Below, piece after piece: positions 10,778 to 22,719 of a stretch of 64,000 nt of DNA (the stretch's first letter is position 1; every line of letters starts with the position of its first letter). The stretch covers positions 97,347 to 161,346 of the forward strand of contig JAYMGJ010000196.1 of the NCBI GenBank assembly GCA_037178675.1, in the 5' to 3' direction. The notes under the pieces were generated by a model, which saw nothing but the letters and a program-made list of their open reading frames with translations, was not told where the DNA came from and did no database searches. Made by a program: the position numbers and the translations under genes. The DNA comes from Scleroderma bovista. Taxonomy: Eukaryota > Basidiomycota > Agaricomycetes > Boletales > Sclerodermataceae.

Positions 10778-11933
10778 CCCCAAAATGACACATTAGAAAA
10801 AGCAATTACTAGAAAGCGCCTAAGTCGTGACAATAGGCACCGGAGTCACGAGTCGTAGAAGGTAGACTGTATGTACAACTTGCCTTCCCCGGATCCGAAT
10901 AAGCTCAGGAGAACCACTCCTGTGTACATGCTGGCTTGGCATACACAAATGTCAAAATGGTTACTGGTCTTGGTGATATGTACTTATGGACCTCGCTTCT
11001 CGTGGCTGTCCCATGCATATTTTGGGATTGTATGCGGTGTGCAATGTGCATAAGTTAGAACTAAGGTAGCATCCTTGCTGTAGATTTCCAAAGGATAAAA
11101 TAAGTCCTTTTGCGAAGTGTGCAGTGCCATATGTGCCGCGGATGACACACTTGAAACTTATCCTTGGGTTGGACACACCGCGACCCTTAATTGAAAGGGG
11201 ACAAAACATTTTTTATGCACGAGGTTAGTCCTATACTAATGTGGACCCAACTGTGTTCCATCAGAAAAGCGAGTCAGCATGGCTCCTGCTTCATATCCAC
11301 TACGACTGAACGTGCTTTCCAAGTGAGATTCAACACTCGAAAAGCTGAAAGCTAGGCCTTAATAGCTTCGTGGGCAAGAAATGAGGGGGAGAACTTCCCA
11401 TAGGAATCTCGTGACCCCTACACGGACACTGGTTGTGCCTAGTCGTGATGGCTACTACGCCGGTGACGAAAGCGATAACATTTCCTCACCGTTTTTGGAC
11501 CAGTCAGGGCGTGATTGATTTGAAGCCGATAGGCACGCAATCCCCACATATACATACACTCCTCATGGAGAGAATGGCCCCCGGCCATCATGGACACGAT
11601 CCCGGACAGGCAAATGTGGAGCCACCACCGAGTACCACAGCGGTCGACGAGTGGTTGAGTTTCCAAGCTGCGACAAAAAAGCCTGTAAGATAAGAGAGGT
11701 CAAAGGCAATTGAAAACGAGATGTCAGTTGCGAGTTGTGTGGGAGCGATTTGTGACTGAGATGGTTAGTGACTCTGTCAATGAGCTTTCATTTCGTGATC
11801 TGAGTACCCTCACAGTCATGCCTGTAGCCCAACACCCATCTATAAGACGTTGTACCCAAACGAATGTCAACCTCGCGTCCCTGGTCCATTCTCCCCCTTC
11901 CAGTCTCTCCCCCACGTAATCTCTTTGGTCCCC
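10778..11933. other. Upstream region of the ZIP transporter gene
   Basis: No convincing gene: 11433-11693 (+) and 11439-11666 (-) are mutually antisense frames without features. The CT-rich tract at 11870-11930, just before the ATG at 11934, is typical of fungal promoters. Confidence 0.4.
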
Positions 11934-13342
11934 ATGTCGGACGAGCTCAATTGTGGACAGGGCGGAGGAGCAGATACACATACTAGCCTCCGTATTGCCT
12001 CTATCTTCATCACCCTCGTCGGCTCGGGGTCAGGAGCTCTCTTCCCAGTCCTCGCCAAGAGATCGTCATGGATCCATGTCCCTAACAGTGTATTCAAGTT
12101 AGTTCTTATTTTTCTCTTGCTCTCTTGTCTTACATAAGTAACCTCCTTACTGATACTCTAACAAAGCTTTGCAAAATACTTCGGTTCCGGAGTCATTGTG
12201 CGTGATAGATTCCATGGACAGGTCGATCTTGCTGACCAGAGATTAGATTGCCACTGCGTTCATACACTTGCTGAGTCCAGCACTTGATGAACTGGGATCG
12301 CCATGTCTATCCCCTGCATGGTCGGAATATGTACGTGCTTTGTTTTACTTATTCCGAGTCCCCCAATGTCAGTGACCTTCTCCAGCCATATGCTCTCGCT
12401 ATTGCGATGCTTTCCCTTTTCTCTATATTCATCGTGGAGCTTGTTGCATTCCGGTGGGGAACGGCAAAACTCTCAGCACTGGGCATCGCGCATGGTATGA
12501 CCAACTGACCTTCCACTTTCCTACCTCCTTACCGTGTCGAGTAGATGCACATGGGCACGGTGTTGGCGCTCATGCAGCGCACGGGCCTGAAAAAGTGAAA
12601 CCCGAGGAAGATATAAGAACAGACTCTCTATCTGAGAGGTCCGACCCCGAGATTGCCACCAAATCGACAACTTTGGACAGCCACGTACTTGCACAGATAA
12701 TTGGTGTATTCATCTTGGAGTTCGGTGTACTCCTCCACAGGTAAGAAACTCATCTTAATAATAGTTCCATGACTGACCGCGCCGCAGTATACTTATCGGA
12801 CTCACACTCGCGGTTGACCCCGATTTCAAAGTGCTCTTTATTGTCATAGTATTCCATCGTGAGTAATAGGTGGGACGTCTGTGACGACGCTGACACACAT
12901 GACTCATCGACAGAAACGTTCGAGGGTCTTGGTCTTGGCGCTCGTTTAGCACAACTGAAACTGTCGCCCCGGTATCGCTATGTCCCCGTTGTCGCTGCTT
13001 TATGCTATGGAATCACCACACCAATTGGTATCGCTGCCGGTTTGGGTGCCCGGGAAACATACAATCCAGGAAGCACCACTGCCTCAATAGTCAGTGGTGT
13101 CATGGACGCACTGAGTGCAGGCATCCTCTTGTACACCGGTCTTGTTGAGGTACGTACTATGCTCATTCACGTTAAAAAATGATCGCGATGTTGATGTCGC
13201 TTCGTTCATCGTGTAGTTGCTCGCACACGAGTTTTTGTTCAGCAAGGAAATGTCCCAGGCGTCCAATGGCAAGGTCGTATATGCGGTAGTATGTATGCTC
13301 TTCGGGACGGCGACTATGTCTCTCCTTGGAAAATGGGCATGA
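11934..13342 (+). CDS. ZIP-family zinc/iron transporter, eight exons, 338 aa
   Basis: Exons are 11934-12097, 12167-12197, 12247-12330, 12386-12494, 12545-12740, 12788-12858, 12914-13149 and 13217-13342. All junctions are GT-AG and keep frame; the total is 339 codons including the stop TGA. The product, starting MSDELNCGQG, is a polytopic plasma-membrane or organelle metal importer of the Zip family (Zrt-like). TM1 is around SIFITLVGSGSG; TM2 contains FAKYFGSGVIIATAFIHLL; TM3 is around AIAMLSLFSIFIVELVAF. The TM3-TM4 loop is His-rich (DAHGHGVGAHAAHG). TM4 has LEFGVLLHSILIGLTLAV with metal-site His and Glu, TM5 has FHQTFEGLGLG, and three more segments follow to a C-terminal GKWA. Length fits the family. 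Family knowledge suggests Zn2+ uptake with regulation by zinc status; I saw no binding site to prove it. This is the only fully intact host gene here. Confidence 0.93.
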
Positions 13343-14592
13343 GTCCAGTCGACGTGGTGTACTATATGTACATACCTTACACTACTAGCTTCTGTGCATT
13401 TGTTGTAACACCATTGGATACGACTCACGAATGATTTAACTCACATGCTTGCTTTTTCCTGGTTGACCTTTGCATTGGATCTGGACTTCCGGAGACAATG
13501 TTTCTTCAAGTGCCACGGAGATTCTGTGGGTAGGAACCTGTTCTACCATACTTGTACAAAGGTGAGCGCCGAGCAATTGTTTTACCCCCCTGGCAGAACT
13601 TAACTTTCCATCGGAAGAATGTCAAATGGTAATTCGCTTCAGCTGGCAGAACTTTGCTGGAAACCAAACTCAGGTGTCAAAACCAGAGCACCTGACGAGG
13701 TTGTTGTTCCAGGGGTGTCAAAAAGCAATGGAACGTTGCGCCTTATCGTCCTTATGTAAAGGGTACATGATATGATGGCGTTCTGCCTCAGATCATTCCA
13801 AGGAATATATATATTTATTGTTGAGTTATAGTGCTTCGGAGTGAGACACCCCATTTTGCACTCTACTGACAGTATAATGTATATCTAAGGCCCCTGTGGC
13901 CTGACTCCTCCCCTGACGCACGAATGCCCCCCCAGCCAGGACTGTAAGGTCCCCCAGGGGTCCGCCACGTTCCCGCCGCGCGTTTTAGTCGTGCCGTCTG
14001 ACGGGGAGGGGAGAAGTTTGTAGTCTGTCTGTTTTGGGCTCTGTACAGACACGGTCCCGGCCGCTCAGTAATGAGTTGGCGGAACCAAGAGGGAATCAAG
14101 TGTACTACTTCCGAGCTTCCTGTGGCTGGTTAAGGCCGTCTCCGCGTGTGTGCCAGCAGGTATGGGCTTGGTGCTGGCGTCACGGTTGTGATGTGACAGG
14201 TTGCGGATTAACAGATGTGCGGTGGTATGCCAGTCTTGACGCGTAATGGTGCGTCCCTCTTGGATGGGTCGGGTGGATTGGGGGTCCACGACGCTTGTGC
14301 CGTCAATGGACGGGGACGTTCAAGTCCTGTTGTTCTTCGTTGTGTTTAGTGGTAGTTTGATGTCTTTCTCCTGTATACAGGGGTGTCTAACCACGGTGTT
14401 CGTCTTTTTGCTCCTGTGGGGTCTGCGTCAGAGTGAGGTTATGCTGAGGATAGATGTCACCAAGTGAAGAAGGGAGTTATTCATGGGTTGAGTTGAAGGC
14501 ATGCGGCATGTTGCGTGTGGCATGTTGCGTGTGGCATGTTGCGTGTGGCATGTTGCGTGTGGCATGTTGCGTGTGGCATGTTGATGTCTTCG
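13343..14592. other. Spacer and probable 3' UTR of the LINE
   Basis: 13343-13860 has no gene. From roughly 13870 the sequence becomes GC-rich and may be the LINE 3' untranslated region (minus strand). I could not find the exact 3' end, a poly(A) tail or a target duplication. Confidence 0.35.
14505..14583. repeat. Tandem repeat, 14-bp unit ggcatgttgcgtgt, 5.5 copies
   Basis: Five perfect head-to-tail copies of the 14-mer start at 14505 and a partial sixth ends near 14583. It lies just downstream of the LINE ORF2 stop, so it is in the 3' UTR. Tandem repeats in LINE 3' UTRs are common; no spacers exist, so this is not a CRISPR array. Confidence 0.9.
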
Positions 14593-17086
14593 CTATGTCC
14601 TGTGCTGCCCTGTGGGTCTGGGGCGTTTAAGATTGCTGCTTTTCGGAGGGATGGGGATGTTGCTGAAAACCAGGTGTAGGCGTTTTGTGTTGTCTATGTA
14701 CCTGAACAGCGCTTGTTGTGCGGCTTTCTCGGATAAGAGGTGTGAGGTTGACGACACGTTCCGGCCTAGCTTCTGTCGGAGTATGTGCCATTCTCTGTTG
14801 TATCTGGGGCAATCAAATAAGTAATGGTGGACTGTTTCGATTTGATTGTCACTGCATTGTAGACATTCGGGGGTGGCGCTTTTCTTAATTCTGTGGAGGT
14901 GCTTGTTTAGCGGGATGTGGCCTGTACGGAGTTGGATGTATATTGAGGTGTGTTTCTTCTTCAGATGACCCGTCAGGCGCAGGAATGAATTTGGCGTTTG
15001 CGAAGGGTCTAATGCTTCAATGTGGGGGTGTCGGGGGGAGATCTTCCATTCCTCGTGCCATCTTTTCTGGAGTTGGTTTTCATGGGTCTGTTTGACTGCA
15101 GATGTGCTCATTGGGAGCTTCTTCCAGAGTGTTTTGGGTAGTTCCCTTCGTGGGCTGGCTGTCTCCTTTCTCAGCACCACTAGTTTGGCCTCTCTATCGG
15201 CTAGTTCATTACCCTCTATGTCCGTGTGACCGGCTATCCAGTTCAGGTTGATTGCCTTGTCATCGAGGTCTTTTTCTCCTGCAGGTGTCGAACCAGTTTT
15301 CTGAAATGGAGCAGTAGATAGTGCCCCGGTTTGGCTGTGGGACGTGCACCTGATCTAATTACTGCTTGATTATCGGCGAATATTGTTGCTGGGAAAGTTG
15401 CCTTGTTTCTTGTCGATAGGAGTTGGGCCGCTAGTATTAGTCCGACTGCCTCAGCTTCAAACACTGTGTGTTCGGTGTCATCTCCTAAGTGGAATCGTAG
15501 TGTTGCTATGTGGTTGTAGTCCACGTAAAGGGATGGTGCTGCTCCTACTTTTCCGCCAGTGCTAGACCCATCAGTGAATATCATGGTGCGGGTGTTGCAG
15601 TTCCGGAACTCAGCGATTGCGTCATCCTTCGAATTGGCTATGGATGTGGCGAATGGAGTGCGCGAATTTGGGTGGGTGGGGCGTGGGTGTATGGTTTCTA
15701 CTGTCCTTGGGTCCACCGCTAGATGCCTCATCATGAGGTGGAGGGCTGATTGATGGCACTTCACCGGTCCTCGTTTTGCTATGCGGGTTACGATGGGGTT
15801 GAGCGGGTGGTGAGGTGGGAGAGTGGATATGCATATGAGGGAATTGAATAGCGCGTGTTGTATCAGATGGGGTCCTGGGTACAGATTAGCGTGGATCTCG
15901 AGGGAGTTGGTAGGGGATGATCTCATTGCACCAGTTATTGCCAGGAGTGCTGTCCTCTGTGTTTGGGTGATCTTCTTTGCTGTTCCCATGGCTCCTTGTA
16001 CAGGAGTGCTGGTTGTCCTATTGTGTGTCGGGTGGAGCCAGACGCTTGCAGCATATAGTGTTCGGGGTACTACTACCGTCTGGTATAACTGGCGTATTAG
16101 TTTCGTAGTTACTCCTTGTGCTGTTCTAGACAACCGTTGGAGGAGGATAGCATAGCGTGCTCCTTTGGCGATGGCATAAGCTGTATGTTCTCTCCAGCAG
16201 AGTTCCTGGTCAAGTATGATGCTGAGGAACTTGTGGGTGGGAGAGGGGTTGATTGTGGTTCCTCTGACTACCAGTGGGGGGCGTTCCTTGGTCCTGTTTA
16301 ATGAGAAGTCTATCAGCGCGAATTTGCTGGGGGCGAAGCAAGAGTTGTGAAGGTTTGACCATTCAAAGCCTCCTTCGCTTCTTTCCAACATGTCTTGAAG
16401 TATTTGATGTGTCTCCTGGAACGTTTTTCCTATGGCTAGAAAAGCAGTGTCATCTACGAACGCTAATGTCAGTTCCTGTTTTCTGGATGCCATCCTTACC
16501 AGGTTGGAGTCGTATATGATGTATAAGATCATAGATAGTGGGTCACCTTGTCCAATGCCATTCGAGATGTTGAACCATTCTGAAGTGTAGTCGTTGAATC
16601 GTAGTTTTGTTTTTCTTCCACGGAGCATTCTGTCTGTGAAACTTAAGATTTCTGGGGGGAGCCGGTGACATTTCATGTTGTGGATCAGTCGGTCGGTAAC
16701 CACGTTGGGGAATGCGCCTTCAATGTCAAGGAAGAGCGCTGAGACAACCTTCTTTTGTCTCCACGCATGTCGGATAGTGTTCTCCAGTAGATGGAGAGAG
16801 TCCTCTGTGGAGCGACCTGGTCTTCCTCCGAAGTGGGTATTTGGCAGGAGATTGTGTGATTCCAATATGTAAGACGTACGGTCCGCCACAATGGCAGACA
16901 GGAGCTTCGCTGTTGTGTTCAGTAGGGTTATTGGGCGGTAGGCTTTCAGGACCGAGTAGTCAGGTTTCCCTGGTTTCCATAGGATCACTGTTACCGATTC
17001 ACGCCATGGGTTGTAGTACGTTCTTAGGTTGATGGCTGCGTTAAATATGGGGAGAAGGTAGTCGACGAGTATCTGGCAGCATTGGA

Positions 17087-17468
17087 TGTAACGGTCTAGC
17101 TTTTTATCTTATCTAATCTGCGATTAGATGACATCTTATCTTATTGTAGCATAGTATCTTATCTAGTGCATCTTATCTGTAGGTCTGTCTAGACTACAGC
17201 CTCGTGCTGTACATGCTGTATCCCTTGATGTCATTAGCATAGCCTTACCACAGGATGCCGGCTGTGTTCACTGCCTCGTACAGCATACAGCCTCATGGAT
17301 AGCCTCACACAGGACATGTGTAGTGTAGTATATATACCGTTGCAATCCAGCACCCAGAGGCTCTCCATTTGAGCTCTCTTTGGGTCTTTGCTCTAAGACG
17401 CTTGCATCCTTTCCCCTCAGAGTTTGTTGTGTGGTAGTTCTTTGGGTTTCACCCTTAGGGTTGTCTCA
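17087..17468 (+). repeat. Gypsy 5' LTR
   Basis: 382 bp, TG...CA. It contains runs of tcttatct near the 5' end, a TATA box (tatatata, 17329-17336) and a pyrimidine-rich region after it. The predicted transcript start is 30-40 bp past the TATA. Confidence 0.95.
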
Positions 17469-17470
17469 CT

Positions 17471-17481
17471 AGAGCTCGAAT
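17471..17481 (+). promoter_or_regulatory. Gypsy primer-binding site, apparently self-priming
   Basis: The 11 bases agagctcgaat start two bases after the 5' LTR. They are complementary, with one G-U pair, to atttgagctct at 17367-17377 in the LTR, about 38 bp past the start of the TATA box, where the mRNA would begin. Tf1/sushi-type elements prime cDNA with the first ~11 nt of their own mRNA. I did not recognise a tRNA 3' end match. Confidence 0.6.
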
Positions 17482-17931
17482 CTACCCATCTACTAGTCGT
17501 CTACCACACGCTGTTCCCCAGCCTTATAAAGGGAAAACTATACCCGGACTCCAGGGTTAAGGAGCTTTGTTTCACACCTTTCACGTTCGCGTACGGCCAG
17601 CCTTTAGTGCTGTTCCCTGTAGCCCACTTGGGTTTGGGAGTTTCTAAGTACCACCTCGTTTACGTATCATACACCAGCCCAGGGTCGTGCCTGGTGTCTG
17701 TAGGGCGGCTCCCGTTCAAGCGCGGTTCACACCCGCAAGGAGATTGAGCCATAGTTACCCGTAGTTCCTCCATCCGTGGAGAGGTAGACCCGTGATCTGC
17801 AGCCAGTGGCTGTTTGTTTCTGCATAGCTGTGCCACTGCCCTGACCCGGCAAGTGCGACAGGCGAACAGAAGCTTACGCTTAGTTCATTGGAACACCTGT
17901 GGGGATCTAGTCCCGATATATCGCTACTCCT

Positions 17932-18261
17932 ATGCTACCCTGCTACTTAGTCACCATACCTCCCTATGAGTACTCCTTCAGTCAGGCAGGTCGCCTGACA
18001 GTCACCTACAATACCTGTTACCCCCTTCCTCTCACGCCCGCTCAGGAAGCTGCCAGAGAAGCAGACTTCAAAAGGGTTGAGCAGATGTACACCACCTTCC
18101 ATCACTACAATCTCATTGTCGACACCCTTGCAGACCTCTTCCTTGACAACCCCCGCTACTACGTTGAAGAAGAACCCGCCCTCCCGCTCACGCGCCGCCG
18201 TACGTTTCATACTTCCCGCCTCTACCCCGCACGTCCCCGAGGCGCTCCCTACTCCCATTAA
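17932..18261 (+). CDS. Upstream ORF in Gypsy leader, 109 aa
   Basis: Starts MLPCYLVTIPPYEY and ends ARPRGAPYSH, 15 bp before the gag ATG and in the same frame, separated from it by two TAA codons. The middle (AQEAAREADFKRVEQMYTTF) looks helical and coding-like. I recognise no domain. It may be a leader peptide, an ancient N-terminal part of gag, or chance. Confidence 0.35.
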   Translation: MLPCYLVTIPPYEYSFSQAGRLTVTYNTCYPLPLTPAQEAAREADFKRVEQMYTTFHHYNLIVDTLADLFLDNPRYYVEEEPALPLTRRRTFHTSRLYPARPRGAPYSH

Positions 18262-18276
18262 CACCCGTATTAAACA

Positions 18277-19293
18277 ATGGATCAACAACAGGGTCATCAC
18301 CAGGATGCCCTCCAAAATATTTTCCTTCAGCTCGCGCAGGGGCAAATCGACCTGCAGAACAGTATCCAGGCCCTTGCCGATGCACAGCAGGGCCTTGCTC
18401 CCAAAGCCCCCGGGGCACCCGCGGCGCTGCCTCGCACCCCTAAAAAGATTGTTGCTGAACCTGGGAATTACGATGGCTCCCCCCAGGCCTTCAGAGTTTG
18501 GTGGAGCAAGATGCAGTTGTGGGTCATGATGAACCAGAGGAGCGGCCTCCTCACCAGGAATAGTGAAATTATGGTGGCCGTTCTCTCCAGGTTCAAAGGA
18601 CCTAAAGCTGGGCATTGGGCCCAGGTAAAGTTGGACTACTACCTTAGTCCGGGAGTCGAGTACCCAATGTGGGACACACTTCAGGCCAAAATAACTGGGT
18701 TTTTCGTGCCTGGCAACAACGCTGACTGGGCTAGATCTCAGTTGCTGAAGTTGCACCAAGGCCCTCGTCAGCAAGTTGACGACTTCCTCGTGACCTTCGA
18801 GTCGCTTAAGGTTGAAAGTGGCTGTCCCGACGCTTATGCTAGGGACTTGCTCAAAAGGGCAGTACAAAGGCAGGTCCTCCAGCAGGTGTATCTCCTGGCG
18901 AAGGATCGTGCCACCTATGCCAAGCTAGCCAACTCGGTTAGAACTGTCGGAAGAGCCCAGGAGCTCTTCCTGATCAATACACATGGCGGTGCCCGCTATT
19001 ATCAGCAGGGAAGTGGGTCCTCCTCTTATGGAGTTACACCAGGCACTGGCGCCCCTATGGATATTGGCGCTGCACAGCAGCAAAACCAGCAGCAGAGTAA
19101 AGGGCTCCAATGCTACAATTGTCAGGGGTTCGGACACATCGCTCGCAAGTGTTCTCAACCGCGTCGCCCACGTCGAGGGCAACCCCAGAAAACCCGGGCT
19201 GTACAGCCCCAACCTGATGACGAACACGTCAACGCTGTTCACAGCATGTCCTTCTCTGAAATGAGGGACTATTTTAAGAATTTAAAAGATTAG
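18277..19293 (+). CDS. Gypsy gag (capsid-nucleocapsid), 338 aa
   Basis: Begins MDQQQGHHQDALQNIFLQL. A Ty3-type capsid region lies at residues ~60-230 (the segment with RVWWSKMQLWVM and ADWARSQLLKLHQGPRQQVDD). A single CCHC zinc knuckle, CYNCQGFGHIARKC, follows at about residue 280, with an Arg/Pro-rich basic tail. It forms the cytoplasmic particle and binds genomic RNA. The frame is fully open to the TAG at 19291. The last codons overlap the pol frame through a slippery sequence, so pol is made by -1 frameshifting. Confidence 0.92.
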   Translation: MDQQQGHHQDALQNIFLQLAQGQIDLQNSIQALADAQQGLAPKAPGAPAALPRTPKKIVAEPGNYDGSPQAFRVWWSKMQLWVMMNQRSGLLTRNSEIMVAVLSRFKGPKAGHWAQVKLDYYLSPGVEYPMWDTLQAKITGFFVPGNNADWARSQLLKLHQGPRQQVDDFLVTFESLKVESGCPDAYARDLLKRAVQRQVLQQVYLLAKDRATYAKLANSVRTVGRAQELFLINTHGGARYYQQGSGSSSYGVTPGTGAPMDIGAAQQQNQQQSKGLQCYNCQGFGHIARKCSQPRRPRRGQPQKTRAVQPQPDDEHVNAVHSMSFSEMRDYFKNLKD

Positions 19294-19325
19294 AGAGTGA
19301 GGACACAACGGGCACCCTCGCTCTC
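19281..19325 (+). promoter_or_regulatory. Programmed -1 frameshift signal between gag and pol
   Basis: The heptamer T TTA AAA (19281-19287) is in the gag frame, a canonical X XXY YYZ slippery site, two codons before the gag stop. A 5-nt spacer (gatta) precedes a stem: gagagtgagg (19293-19302) pairs with cctcgctctc (19316-19325) over 10 bp including one G-U pair, with a 13-nt loop. The -1 frame is open from 19278 straight into protease and RT. Confidence 0.8.
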
Positions 19326-22093
19326 AAGTCTGAGTTGGATGCTGCAGTAAGAGTTTTGGACTATCGTCTCTCCTGTGCTAAATCCCCTGAAGCACAGGAT
19401 ATTTATAAATACTGCATCTCTCTTCTTTCTTGTAAAATACAGAAAACCCATAAGAAATCACCTTCTGTAGTTTCTCCTGTTTCTGTCTCCTTCAACAAGT
19501 ACTCTGTCCTGTTGGTAGATAGTATGGACTGTAGTGACTCTCCTGTATTTATTACTGAACCGTCTAAGGGAGTCCCTGCAAAGGGCTCGGCACTGGAGGA
19601 TAAATCGTGTGTGCTTAATTCCCTGTTGAATACTACTGTTTCTTCTCCTTTGGCATCTGAGGAACCGGAAAGCCCCGCTGGAACCAAAGAGGTTTCTTTC
19701 TTGGACTTACGAAGGTCCTTCACCTTGGAATGTGAAGTGATGGTACCCATCCGCATTCGCGGACCCCTTAACGTTATTGAAGTAGATGCCCTGCTGGACA
19801 GTGGCGCTACTGGATGCTTTGTTGACAAGAGCTGGGCTCTTGATAGACGGTTACAGTTATCTAAGCTGGTAAAGCCTGTTCCAGTGCTTAACGTAGATGG
19901 CACCAGGAACCAGGAAGGTGATATCACGCACTATGTATTACTTACAGTCGGTATTGGAAAACATGCTGAAAAGCTTTGGTGTGCAGTCACTTGCCTTGGA
20001 AAGGTTCCCCTTATCCTCAGCCACACCTGGCTTAGAAAGCATAACCCCAATATTGATTGGGTAACCGGACGGGTTAATTTAACTAGGTGTCCCCCTGAGT
20101 GCAAGTCACTCTTGGAAACATGCTTCGCTAAATTATTACGTCAGAATGAGTCTCAGGAAACTTGGATTCAGGCTTTGAAGGCTCACGAGTCAAAGGTTGC
20201 TATCAATGAGACAACCCTCAAAGAAGCCCAGAAGCTTGTGCCCCGGGAGTACTGGGAATATTTAGACGTCTTCTCGAAGAAGTCGTCAGAATGCATGCCA
20301 CTTAGAAAGCCATGGGATCATGGCATAGATCTCAGAGAGGACTTCCCACCTAAGAAAGGGCGTTTGATACCCCTGTCGGTGGATGAACAGAAGGAAGTTG
20401 AGGACCTTGTTGACGATCAGCTTGCAAAAGGATATATTCGCCCGTCCATTTCCCCTCAGACTTCTCCTGTCTTCTTTGTCCCCAAAAAGGATGGCAAAAA
20501 GTGCATGGTTCAGGACTATTGGTATTTAAATGAATGGACCATTAAAAATAACTACCCGCTGCCCTTGATCAGTCAGCTTGTCAACAAGCTGAAAGGATGT
20601 AAACTCTTCATGAAAATGGATCTTCGGTGGGGATATAATAATGTCCATATCAAGGAAGGTGATGAGTGGAAGGCTGCGTTTGTAATGCACAAAGGGGCTT
20701 TTGAGCCTGTTGTTATGTATTTTGGTCTATGTAATTCCCCTGCGACATTCCAAAAGATGATGAATGAAATCTTCCATGATATGTCGGATGTCTGTGTGGT
20801 GTATATTGATGACCTAATGATATTTACGAACATGGACAATCAGGATAAGCATGACAGGATCATGCTTGAAGTCTTAAAACATTTACATGATGACTTATTT
20901 GTCAAACCCAAGAAGTGTCGCTTCTGCGTTACCGAAGTCGACTTCCTTGGAATGATAGTCTCACGTGTCGGGATAAAGATGGACCCTGACAAGGTTAACA
21001 CTATTTTGAAGTGGCCTGAGCCAACGAATGTCAAACAGGTTCGAGCATTCTTAGGCCTCGGCAACTTCTATAGACGCTTTATTAAAGATTATGCAATCAT
21101 GGCTAGGCCATTGATGGACTTAACATGTAAAGATGTTGTGTTCCACTTTGGTGATAAGGAACGCACTGCGTTTGAAGCCTTGAAGGCTGCATTTACTCGT
21201 GCACCAGTACTTCAGTACCCCGACCAGGACCACGAATTCCGTCTCGAAACTGATGCATCTGAGTTCGCCGTCGGGGGAGTGATATCCGTTAAATGCGAGG
21301 ACAGCAAATTCAGACCAGTAGTGTACATGTCGCACTCTATGATGCCACCAGAATGCAACTATCCCATTCACAACAAAGAAATGCTGGCCATTATAAAAGC
21401 AACAGAGGCCTGGCACCATTATCTCAAGGCCACTCCTTATGCCTTTGAGATCTACATGGACCATCATAACTTAACGTACTTCACGAAGTCGCAGAATCTC
21501 TCCAAGCGCCAAGCGCGCTGGCAGATGTGGATGATGCGCTTCAACTACTTGTTAATTTATAAGAAAGGAACCCAGATGCACGTGGCAGATCCGCTTAGTA
21601 GGTGATCGGACTATTATGTCTCTAGCTCCGACGATAACAAGGATCAGACCTTGTTAAACCCCATATCTATTAAGTCGATCGACGTCACTGATCAGACTTA
21701 CGAAGAGTGCCAGTCGCTAATCACGGACTTTCATGACACACCTGTTGCAGGACATAAGGGTGTCAAGGCTACGTTTAATGCGCTCAGGAAGCACTATTCC
21801 TGGAAAGGGATGAAGGAGCAGATCCAAACCTATGTAAAACACTGTCAAAAGTGCCAGCAGTCGAAGGTTTCGAATCAGAAAACTTCTGGAAGCCTCCTTC
21901 CTCTCCCTGTCCCAGAAGGACTGTGGCTTGACGTCACAATGGACTTTACTGAGATGCCGGAATCCCTCAGTTATAACTATATATTAGTAGTCGTCGATCG
22001 GTTCTCCAAAGAGGTGGTCTTTGTGCCATGCACTAAGGAGGAAACTGCTCTCTCAACTGCTGAATTATTTAGAGATCACATTTGGTGCCAGCA

Positions 22094-22719
22094 TGTCACG
22101 ACCGTGACATCCAATCACCCTGTACCCTATTGTCTGATTGCATCCACGCATTCGCCGCCTGTTTTATTGTATGTACACCCTTTCCGTTTCTCTCTATCTG
22201 TCCTGTATCGCCACTGATCGGTGAGCGCGTTACCTGTTCTGTCTCTCTGTACTATTACCTAATATGTTTCCTTTCTCGTTTCCGGCTACTATATGTTCCC
22301 GTCCCATTGCATTACTAATAACGATACTCATTGGCAATCTGGTTATCGCACTTACCGTACTTACTCAGCGCGCAGCACGACTGCGCTCATCATTCGTCGG
22401 TAATCCCAACTTCCCGTACATTGCCTCATCTGTTCTACTCAGTATAAATACCTAGATACTCGGTCTGTTGTAGTTTCAGTTCAAATATCGAATAAGATAC
22501 TTCTTGTCTGTTCTCCCTTCGTACTCTCCATCTCTGCCCTCGTGCAAGTACTTGGTCGTAGACCGTCTACCCTCGGACTCTCCGTATAACCCTTGGTCGG
22601 CCTTCTTACTACTCGGGAAGCACGACTACGCTACGTAGCATCTTGGTCTTACCGCTAGACCAACCCCTGACCCCCAGACCCCTCGTAGAGATCAGATCGG
22701 TGAAGAACCGGTCTTGACA
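22094..22719. mobile_element. 626-bp solo LTR inside Gypsy integrase
   Basis: The segment begins tgtcacgaccgtgac and ends gtcttgaca, with flanking 5-bp duplications cagca at 22089-22093 and 22720-22724. Removing it restores HIWCQHGLPSTVISDRG across the junction. There is no internal gene. Its reverse complement starts tgtcaagaccggttct, close to the start of the 1242-bp element at 24212, so the two appear related and lie in opposite orientation. Confidence 0.9.

Noticed and set aside
14505..14583. CRISPR array
   Set aside because: The 14-bp units are contiguous without spacers, in a eukaryotic LINE 3' region.
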